DNA of 64,000 bases from JANWVO01 sp964458495 (lineage in GTDB: Bacteria; Acidobacteriota; Terriglobia; Bryobacterales; Bryobacteraceae): the NCBI GenBank assembly GCA_964458495.1, contig CAYWJB010000019.1:1-64000 (forward strand). The letters are read 5' to 3'. The notes under the pieces were generated by a model. That model was not told the DNA's origin. It did not search any database and saw nothing but the letters and a program-made list of their open reading frames with translations. Made by a program: the position numbers and the translations under genes. Of the stretch, positions 41,644-48,541 are shown piece by piece (positions within the stretch are counted from its first letter, which is position 1; the number at the start of each line of letters is the position of its first letter).

Positions 41644-43763
41644 CGAAAGGCATAGGCGCCCCGGAACGGTTCCACCAGACTTCGGTGCTCCTCATGCTGG
41701 CCAGCGCCTGGGGCGCGCTGGCGGGCGCCGGAGTTCTCTTCCACGACGTGCAGGACCTGCTCGCTCTGGCCGCCGCCGGGGCCGCCCTTTGCTGGCGCGC
41801 CGCCGCGGTGGCGAACCTGGCCCGGTTTCCTTCCCCCGGCCCTTGGGCCACTTGGGCCACGGCAGCCTATCTCCTCTTCTATCCCGCCGATTATCTCTGG
41901 ATCTCGCGCGACTTCCTGAAGGCCACCCTCCATCTGGTCTTCTTCGTCTTCGTGATCAAACTCCTCACCGCCCGCACCCCGCGCGATTTCCTCCTGCTCA
42001 AAGTGATCGCCTTTCTCGGCATTCTCGCCGCCTCCCTGGTCTCTTCCAGCAGCACCTATTTCCTCTTTCTCTGCCTCTTCCTCGCCTCCGCCATCTCCGC
42101 CATGGCCAGCGAGGAAATTCTTCGCGCCCAGGCCGGACGCAAGCTCGCCGCATCCTCCGCAGCCCGCCTGCCCTGGCGGCTGGCTCGGCTCACCATAGCT
42201 TCCACGCTGGCTGTTCTGCTGTTGACCGCAGCCCTGTTCTTCTTCCTCCCCCGCACCGCCCGCGCCGCTTTCGAGCACCTCCTGAAACCGCCCTCCCGCG
42301 TCTCGGGCTTCGCTTCGGAAGTCCTGCTCGGGCAGGTGGGCGAGATCCGCCGCCAGACCGCCACCGTCTTCCACGCGCGCTTCCTCGACCGCCGCCTGCC
42401 CGCGCTGAAGTGGCGCGCCACCGCCCTCGGGGAATTCGACGGCTGGCGGTGGTTCAGCTCCCAGGCCAGCGAAGGACGGGCCCTCAAGCCGGAACAGGGC
42501 CTTGTCAAGCTCCTCGACGACGATCAGCTCCGCCGCCCCGCCCGCCGCTTCACCTACGAAGTCCTGCTCGACCACTCCTCCGCCGACTGGCTCTTCCTCG
42601 CCGGCCAGCCCGAATACCTTCGCCTCAGCACCCCCGTCGTTCTCGCCTCCTCCGCCAGCGGCTATCGCGTCCCCTTGGCCGCCGAAGGCTTTCGCTACGT
42701 CGTGCATGCGGCTTTGCCCGATCCCGGCAATCCCTCGCCCCTGGCCCTCTCCGAGCGCAACTACTACCTCCGCCTTCCCGTCGTCGATCCCCGCGTCATC
42801 GAACTTGCGCGCAACATCACCGCCGGCGCGCGCTCCGACGCCGAGCGCGCCGCCCGCATCGAATCTTGGCTGCTGTCCAACTTCCGCTACTCCACGCAGG
42901 CGCTCGAGCGCGAAGTCGACGATCCGCTCGCCCATTTCCTCTTCGAAGGCAGAAAGGGCCACTGCGAATACTTCGCTTCCGCCATGGCAGTCCTGCTCCG
43001 CGCCGTCTGGGTGCCCGCGCGCGTCGCCGTCGGCTACCGCGAGGGCAGTTACAACGCCTTGACCGGCTGGCACGTCATCCGCGCCTCCGACGCGCATAGC
43101 TGGGTGGAAGCATGGATCGAAGGCCGCGGATGGATGGAATATGACCCGACTCCTCCCGATCCCGACTTCCGCCCCTCGGGCCTCTGGGAGCGCCTCAACC
43201 TCTGGTCGGACGCCGTCGGCGTCTTCTGGCAGGAATGGGTCCTCGGCTACGACCTCGACCGCCAGCTCTCGCTCGCCGTCCAGGTCGGCGAGTCCCGCCG
43301 GCGCTTCACCTGGACCGGCTGGCCTCACTGGTGGCAGCGGCTCCGCAATGCCGCCGCTTCGCCGGCGTCCAGCCCGCTCTTCTGGCTGGCGCTCGCCCCC
43401 GCTGCCGCCGCCGCATTCTTCGCCTTCCGCTTCCGCGCCGCGCTGCTCCACCGCTGGCAGCTCGCTGCCGGACGCCGCAAGCTCCGTCACGGCGCCGCCA
43501 GCCCGCATGACGCCGCCCTCATCTACGAGCGGATGCTCTTCCGCCTGCGCCGGCTCGGCTTCGAAAAGCCCCGCTGGATGACGCCCCTTGAGTTCGCCGC
43601 CTGCCTCCCCGAGGGAGAACTCGCCGCTGCCGTGCGCCGGTTCACTCTCCTGTATCAGGATTTTCGCTTCGGCGGCAATACCCGCACCGCTGCTGAACTC
43701 GCCGACTGCATCGACCGTATCGAGGCCCTGCCCGCGCGCCGCTGGTCGTCCCCTCCTGCGTGA
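41622..43763 (+). CDS. TgpA-type transmembrane transglutaminase-like protein
   Basis: Protein of 713 residues. The N-terminal third has about six membrane helices (DUF3488 region, about 12-215). A periplasmic part follows, with the transglutaminase-like core at about 390-520. The catalytic triad is visible: Cys in GHCEYFASAMAVLLRA (about 448), His in ASDAHSWVEAWIEG (about 490) and Asp in MEYDPTPPDPD (about 507). A further membrane helix (about 585-605) and a cytoplasmic DUF4129-like tail (LRRLGFEKPRWMTPLEFA) end the protein. The family is linked to envelope maintenance. The ATG at 41622 overlaps the lipoprotein fragment, as in the first copy. Confidence 0.9.
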   Translation: MAGNGPLTKGIGAPERFHQTSVLLMLASAWGALAGAGVLFHDVQDLLALAAAGAALCWRAAAVANLARFPSPGPWATWATAAYLLFYPADYLWISRDFLKATLHLVFFVFVIKLLTARTPRDFLLLKVIAFLGILAASLVSSSSTYFLFLCLFLASAISAMASEEILRAQAGRKLAASSAARLPWRLARLTIASTLAVLLLTAALFFFLPRTARAAFEHLLKPPSRVSGFASEVLLGQVGEIRRQTATVFHARFLDRRLPALKWRATALGEFDGWRWFSSQASEGRALKPEQGLVKLLDDDQLRRPARRFTYEVLLDHSSADWLFLAGQPEYLRLSTPVVLASSASGYRVPLAAEGFRYVVHAALPDPGNPSPLALSERNYYLRLPVVDPRVIELARNITAGARSDAERAARIESWLLSNFRYSTQALEREVDDPLAHFLFEGRKGHCEYFASAMAVLLRAVWVPARVAVGYREGSYNALTGWHVIRASDAHSWVEAWIEGRGWMEYDPTPPDPDFRPSGLWERLNLWSDAVGVFWQEWVLGYDLDRQLSLAVQVGESRRRFTWTGWPHWWQRLRNAAASPASSPLFWLALAPAAAAAFFAFRFRAALLHRWQLAAGRRKLRHGAASPHDAALIYERMLFRLRRLGFEKPRWMTPLEFAACLPEGELAAAVRRFTLLYQDFRFGGNTRTAAELADCIDRIEALPARRWSSPPA

Positions 43764-44082
43764 GCCTTTTTCGGCGCGGATTCCGGTTATAAGGATGAGT
43801 GCGTACGCGTGGTTCCGCGCTCGGAGGAGCACACGCCAGTCAGGTTCGTCTCATGGCGTGTGTGCGCGGAAGAAAACCCGTTGTGGCACTCCGCCGGCCT
43901 CTTGGGTTCGGAGGAGGAGATTCGGCGTCACATGGGGGCGGTGCGCCGTCTGAGAGACGGACCGGAGGAGCCCGCCCCGCCTTCAGGCTCCCGCTGCGGA
44001 TGGAGGGATCCGCGGCGGGTTCCCCTTTTTTCGGAATCGAGACGTGGCGCTTTCGGAGGGGATACAATGCCCCAAGAGGCTG
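43764..44082 (+). other. Intergenic leader before the ECF sigma factor gene
   Basis: This 319-bp stretch holds no convincing gene. It contains a small perfect hairpin (CCGTCT-GAG-AGACGG, near 43948), a T-rich patch at about 44026 and a TACAAT box at 44064-44069 that could be the -10 of an alternative promoter. AAGAGG about 10 bp before the ATG at 44083 is a possible ribosome-binding site. An ATG at 44044 could extend the sigma factor by 13 residues. Confidence 0.4.
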
Positions 44083-44676
44083 ATGGACGAGACCTTGCAA
44101 CAGGACGTGACCCGGTTGCTCCACCAGTGGAATGCCGGGAACCGGCAGGCGCTCGATCGCCTCGTCGAAATCGTCTACCCAGAACTGCGCCGCATCGCCC
44201 AGCGCTATCTCGGCAATGAGCAGCCCGGCCAGACCCTCCAAAGCACCGCCCTCGTCCACGAGGCCTATCTCCGCCTCGTCGGGAAACAGGACCTCCACTG
44301 GACCGACCGCACCCACTTCTTTGCCGTCGCCGCGCGCATCATCCGGGGAATTCTGGTCGACTATCGCCGCGCCCGCAGCGCCGAAAAACGCGGCGGCGGC
44401 GCCGAACGCCTCGAATTGGCCGATGCCCCTGCGCCTCCGGGCCAGGATCCGGTCGACCTTCTCGACCTCGACCGCGCCCTCCACGAACTCGAGGCGCTTG
44501 ACGCCCAGCAGGCAGGGATCGTCGAAATGCGCTACTTCGCCGGCCTGAGCATCGAAGAGACCGCGCACGTGCTGAACGTCTCTCCCGCCACTGTCAAGCG
44601 CGACTGGCTCCTGGCCAAAACCTGGATCCGCCGCCGCCTCTCCGGCCAGTCTGCGCATCCGCCCGACGGAGACTGA
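44083..44676 (+). CDS. ECF-type RNA polymerase sigma factor
   Basis: Sigma factor of 197 residues. Region 2 is VEIVYPELRRIAQRYLGNEQPGQTLQSTALVHEAYLRLVG. The region 4 HTH is LDAQQAGIVEMRYFAGLSIEETAHVLNVSPATVKRDWLLAKTWIRRRL. The extended form (HTHFFAVAARIIRGILVDYRRARSAEKRGGG) belongs to the acidobacterial/planctomycetal group that is paired with Ser/Thr kinases rather than with an anti-sigma factor. The kinase gene follows 4 bp later. The start at 44083 (MDETLQQDV) agrees with related proteins. Confidence 0.93.
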   Translation: MDETLQQDVTRLLHQWNAGNRQALDRLVEIVYPELRRIAQRYLGNEQPGQTLQSTALVHEAYLRLVGKQDLHWTDRTHFFAVAARIIRGILVDYRRARSAEKRGGGAERLELADAPAPPGQDPVDLLDLDRALHELEALDAQQAGIVEMRYFAGLSIEETAHVLNVSPATVKRDWLLAKTWIRRRLSGQSAHPPDGD

Positions 44677-44680
44677 ACCC

Positions 44681-47176
44681 GTGGACACCGGCGAGTGGAA
44701 CGAAGTCAAGCGCCTCTTCGGCGAGGCGCTCGACCTCGCGCCCGCCGAACGGCGCGCCTGGCTGGAGACCGCTTGCCCCAATGTTGCCATCCGCACCGAA
44801 GTCCTCAGCCTCCTCGAAGAATACGACGCCTCCGAAGACTTCCTCGAACAGCCCGCCACGCTCGCCAACGCGGCCCTGGAACAGCTCATGCCCGGTCCGC
44901 AAGCAGGCCAGCGCGTCGGCCCCTGGCGCCTCGCCCGAGAACTCGGACGCGGCGGTATGGGCGTCGTCTTCGAAGCCATTCGCGACGGCGAGGACTTCCA
45001 GACCCGCTTCGCCCTCAAGCTCATCCGCGGCGGCTTGCCCGGCGATCAGCTCGCCCAGCGCTTCCGCTATGAACGCATCGCCCTGTCCAAACTTTCCCAT
45101 CCCGGCATCGCCGCCCTCGTCGATGGCGGCGCCACCGAGTCCGGCCTGCCCTACCTCGTCATGGAGTACGTCGAGGGCATCCCCATCGACCGCTGGTGCG
45201 ATCAGCACGATCTCGACACCCGCGCCCGTGTCCGCCTCCTGATCGACGTCTGCCACGCCGTCGGCCACGCCCACCAGCGCCTCGTCGTCCACCGCGACCT
45301 GAAACCTTCCAACATCCTGGTCACTCCGGAAGGGCGGCCGAAGCTGCTCGACTTCGGCATCGCCAAGATGCTCGGCGGCGACCCGGCCGAAGGCCCGGAA
45401 GCCACACGCACCGGCATGTACGTCCTCACCCCCGAATATTGCAGCCCCGAACAGGTCACCGGCGATACCATCACCACCGCCACCGACATCTATTCCCTCG
45501 GCGTCCTCCTCTACGTCCTCCTTTCCCGCCAGCGCCCTTACGAACTCGAGGGCCTCTCGCCCCTCGAGGCCATGCGCCGCGTCGTCGAATCCGACCCCCG
45601 GCCGCCCTCCGCCGTTGCTCCCGCCGCCCTCCGCCCCCTCTTGCGCGGGGATCTCGATCACATCGTCCTCCGCTGCCTCCGCAAGAGCCCCGCCGAACGC
45701 TACCCCTCCGCCGACGCCCTCACCGCCGACCTCGAAGCCTGGCTCGACGGCCGCCCCGTCTCCGCCGTCCCCCCCTCGCGCACGTACAAGATCCGCAAAT
45801 GGATCCGCCGCCACCGCGGCGAATCCGCCGCCCTGGCCGCTCTCGCCCTGTCGATCCTCGCCGGCGTCGCCGCCACCGCCTGGCAGGCCCGCGAAGCGCG
45901 CCTCGCCCGCTACCGCGCCGAGCAGCGCGCCCTCGAAATCCAGCAGCTCTCCCGCTCCCTCGTCTTCGAGGTCCACTCCGCTCTCTTCAACCTCCCCGGC
46001 TCCACCGAAGCCCGCGCCCTCCTCCTCGACCGCGCCATGCAGTTCTTCGACGGCGCCGCCCGCACCGCCGGGCAGGACCCGCGCCTCCTGCTCGAACTCG
46101 CCGAGGGCTACCGCCGCCTCGGCAACGTCCTCGGCTCCAGCTTCAGCGACAACCTCGGCCGCAAAGGAGAGGCCCTTCGCTCCTTCGAAAAAGGTCTCGC
46201 CGCCGCAGCCCAGGCGCGCGCCGCCTCCCCGCCTTCCTATTACAGCCTCCGCGTGCATTCTGGACTGCTGGTGGAGGCCGCCCTCGCCGCCGGCTCGCTC
46301 AAGCGGCTCGACGAGGCCGGCCGCTATGCATCACAACTCGCCTCCGTCATTGGTGAAATCGACTCCCGCATCCCCGCCACCCCGGAGGCGCACGCTCTCG
46401 CCGCCACCAACCGCAGCCAGCTCGCCATGATCCTCTCGAGCCTCGAACGGCGCGAAGAGGCCATGAAGCTCTACCAAGCCGCCCTCGCAGGCTTCTCCTC
46501 GCTGCCGCCCGAGGAGGCCGCCAAGCCCGGCAACCTCAGCCAGCAGGCCTTCGCCTACAAACGCCTTGGCGCCCTGTTCCTCTCCACCAATCTGGCTGCC
46601 GCAGAGGAGCACTACCTCTGCGCCCTCGAAATCGAGCGGCGTCTCCTCGAACGCGAACCCGGCAACAACGTCCTCCGCTACAACATCACCTTCGCTCTCT
46701 CCGATCTCGGCCTCATCGCCAGAAACCGCAACGAAATGGAGCGGTCGTTGCGCTACTTCTCCGAGGCCGCCGCCATCCGCGACAGCTTTCTCGCCGCCGA
46801 TCCGCGCAACGTTCGCGTCCTCAACGGCGCCTCCAACGTCCACTGCCATCTGGCCGTCGTGAACGCCTCCCTCGGCCGCTTCCCCGAAGCCCGGAAAGAA
46901 AGCGCCACCTGCCGCGCCCTCTCCGTTCGTTTCGCGGAAGCCTCTCCTTCCTGGGAAAGCTGCGCCCGCAAGTCCGGTTCATGGATGGCGGCCGCCGAAG
47001 TCGCCGCCCACCAGGGAAGCCGCAGCCCGGCCCCCGCTCGCGCCCGCTTCGTTGCGGAAGTCCATTCCTTCGCCGCCCGCGCCTTGCAGGAGGCCTCTGC
47101 CTGCCCCGCCCCCCCGCTGAATTTCGATCCTCAAATCGGCCGCATCCGCAAGCTCCTGCCCGAAGCCTCCCTTTGA
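44681..47176 (+). CDS. Membrane Ser/Thr protein kinase with TPR-like C-terminus
   Basis: Protein of 831 residues beginning with GTG. The kinase domain (about 83-345) has ELGRGGMGVVFEAI, the ATP-binding Lys in FALKLIRGG, the catalytic loop VVHRDLKPSNILVT and DFGIAKM. A membrane helix (about 388-408, LAALALSILAGVAATAW) separates it from a periplasmic helical part with TPR-like units (about 440-830). The N-terminal 80 residues (EWNEVKRLFGEALDLAPAERRAWLE) are the region usual in kinases paired with this ECF group. It is probably the sensor controlling the sigma factor encoded just upstream. Codons are very C-rich at third positions. Confidence 0.92.
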   Translation: MDTGEWNEVKRLFGEALDLAPAERRAWLETACPNVAIRTEVLSLLEEYDASEDFLEQPATLANAALEQLMPGPQAGQRVGPWRLARELGRGGMGVVFEAIRDGEDFQTRFALKLIRGGLPGDQLAQRFRYERIALSKLSHPGIAALVDGGATESGLPYLVMEYVEGIPIDRWCDQHDLDTRARVRLLIDVCHAVGHAHQRLVVHRDLKPSNILVTPEGRPKLLDFGIAKMLGGDPAEGPEATRTGMYVLTPEYCSPEQVTGDTITTATDIYSLGVLLYVLLSRQRPYELEGLSPLEAMRRVVESDPRPPSAVAPAALRPLLRGDLDHIVLRCLRKSPAERYPSADALTADLEAWLDGRPVSAVPPSRTYKIRKWIRRHRGESAALAALALSILAGVAATAWQAREARLARYRAEQRALEIQQLSRSLVFEVHSALFNLPGSTEARALLLDRAMQFFDGAARTAGQDPRLLLELAEGYRRLGNVLGSSFSDNLGRKGEALRSFEKGLAAAAQARAASPPSYYSLRVHSGLLVEAALAAGSLKRLDEAGRYASQLASVIGEIDSRIPATPEAHALAATNRSQLAMILSSLERREEAMKLYQAALAGFSSLPPEEAAKPGNLSQQAFAYKRLGALFLSTNLAAAEEHYLCALEIERRLLEREPGNNVLRYNITFALSDLGLIARNRNEMERSLRYFSEAAAIRDSFLAADPRNVRVLNGASNVHCHLAVVNASLGRFPEARKESATCRALSVRFAEASPSWESCARKSGSWMAAAEVAAHQGSRSPAPARARFVAEVHSFAARALQEASACPAPPLNFDPQIGRIRKLLPEASL

Positions 47177-47198
47177 ACGCTCGCCGTTGCCGCCACAC

Positions 47199-47234
47199 AA
47201 AAAGCCGGGACCAGCCCGGAAGGCTGGCCCCGGC
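47199..47234 (-). terminator. Intrinsic terminator of the minus-strand exported protein gene
   Basis: GCCGGG-a-CCAGCC (47204-47216) pairs with GGCTGG-c-CCCGGC (47222-47234). Read on the minus strand, the hairpin is followed by TTTTT (47199-47203). It lies 57 bp after the stop of the gene at 47291. The plus-strand kinase gene has no T run here. Confidence 0.82.
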
Positions 47235-47290
47235 GTCAGCCGCGCGGGGATCGGAATTCAGGAGGTTGTCTCGCGCCGCGCGGGCAAGCC

Positions 47291-47749
47291 CTACAGCCCC
47301 ATCTGACGGATCAGTTTCTCCAGCATCTCCGCCCGAACCTCCACCGCCCGGGCAAACTGCCTGGCCCCATCGCGGGCGCTCTTGGAAGTCCCGGCTTCCA
47401 GCACCGTCTTCTTGTTGTTCAGCATGATCGTCAGCACCTCAGCCATCGTCTTGGCCGTCGCCAGCGACTCCTGCTGGCGCGCGTTCAGCACCGCCGACCC
47501 CTCCAGCTCTGCCAGCAGGCTCCGGATCGACGCCGCATGGTTCTCGATCGCCGCCGTGCGAGCATCAATCCCGCTCAGGTCCCCGCCCTTTCGCAGTTGC
47601 ATGGCCACGGCGGCCGCCTGTTCCTTGGCCGACCGCGTTTCATTCATCAGTCTCTGGGCCACGTCCCGCCCCGGATTCACATCCGCGGCCAGCATCACCC
47701 CGGCCCCAACCAACATGCCCAGCAGTCCAGTGCTGAGAGGCTTCTTCAT
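47291..47749 (-). CDS. Small exported helical protein
   Basis: Protein of 152 residues with a signal peptide (LSTGLLGMLVGAGVMLAAD). The mature part is almost entirely helical (DVAQRLMNETRSAKEQAAAVAMQLRKG, ARQFARAVEVRAEMLEKLIRQMGL). No family is recognised. An AAGGAGG ribosome-binding site lies just before the ATG. Upstream, at about 47855-47880, an A/T-rich patch (TTCATAAACTTTAATCTATT on the plus strand) may hold its promoter. Confidence 0.75.
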   Translation of the reverse strand: MKKPLSTGLLGMLVGAGVMLAADVNPGRDVAQRLMNETRSAKEQAAAVAMQLRKGGDLSGIDARTAAIENHAASIRSLLAELEGSAVLNARQQESLATAKTMAEVLTIMLNNKKTVLEAGTSKSARDGARQFARAVEVRAEMLEKLIRQMGL

Positions 47750-47914
47750 CTTCGTTCCCTCCTTCTTGGATTGAGTTCTCCTCGCTCACCGCCATCCGGC
47801 AGTTCAGCGGGTTCACTCCATCAGACGCCGCCAACCCGACAAAGTTTCCAAACATCTATATGTTCATAAACTTTAATCTATTGGCGCCACCTGCCTGCAC
47901 TGAGAACCAAATTC

Positions 47915-48066
47915 CCCTGCGCGCCAGCGCAGGGCCATATTCCCCTGAGCGCAAGCTCAGGGCCTCACTCCCCAACCCTGCAATCACCAGCCTCCCCTGC
48001 GCGCCAGCGCAGGGCCTCACTCCCCAACCCTGCAATCACCAGCCTCCCCTGCGCGCCAGCGCAGGG
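47915..48066. repeat. Array of four hairpin repeats, cluster 1
   Basis: Four palindromic units of 20 bp: 47915-47934, 47943-47962, 47995-48014 and 48047-48066. Three read CCCTGCGCGCCAGCGCAGGG (8-bp arms, GCCA loop). The second reads CCCTGAGCGCAAGCTCAGGG, where both arms changed together. The last two units are part of a perfect 52-bp tandem repeat (47963-48014 and 48015-48066). No gene is present from 47750 to 48100. The open frame running across the array is a by-product of its composition. Confidence 0.85.
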
Positions 48067-48100
48067 CCTCAATCCGCACCCCCCGAAACCCGCCCACCCC

Positions 48101-48506
48101 AACTCCCTCTCCCTCCCCGGCGCCGCTTCCTCCAACCGCCGCTACTCCGCCCACTTCTTCGAGGAGGCCGCCTTCATCTCCGGCCCCGTCTTCGCCGCCT
48201 TCCCCCCTTGCCGCCACCAACGACGCCCTGTGGCTCGTCTCCTCCGCCGGCGTCCCTTCCGGCTTCTTCTACGACATCTGGTCCAACCCGGACCTCCCCT
48301 ACACCCGCTTCTGCGCCACCGCCCACGGGTGCCCCAGGATCTCGGAAAGCCACCTCGTGGAAGCCCGCCTCGCCCTCGGCGAACTCCGCTTCCGCCGCGA
48401 ATACCTCTGCCACTTCACCCCCGAACAACACCCGCTCTTCCCCCACGAACTCCTCGATGCCGCCCTCGACGACTCCTTCCATCCCCGAGTCCTGGAGGCC
48501 GAATGA
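48101..48506 (+). pseudogene. Frameshifted C-terminal fragment of a phage terminase large subunit
   Basis: Two adjoining frames give one recognisable protein. From 48101 the frame reads NSLSLPGAASSNRRYSAHFF followed by EEAAFISGPVFAAFPP, resembling the DEAAF (Walker B) region of terminases. After a run of six C (48202-48207) the frame changes and from 48222 reads DALWLVSSAGVPSGFFYDIW, then CPRISESHLVEARLALGELR and FRREYLCHFTPEQHPLF, the nuclease-side pattern GFFY...W...CPRI...YLC.F. It ends with a TGA at 48504-48506. The ATPase N-terminus is absent; the repeat array takes its place. It is a decayed prophage or gene-transfer-agent remnant. Confidence 0.7.
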
Positions 48507-48541
48507 CCACGCCCCGCCGCACCTTGCTTCATAATGTCTCC

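Noticed and set aside
47915..48066. CRISPR-like array
   Set aside because: The units are 20-bp perfect hairpins and the sequences between them are themselves repeated (52-bp period) rather than unique spacers. No cas gene is present. The second cluster at 51563-51704 has the same nature.
47860..48534. 224-codon open frame across the repeat array
   Set aside because: It is Pro/Ser/Arg-rich, repeats with the hairpin units and continues in the wrong frame over the terminase remnant.
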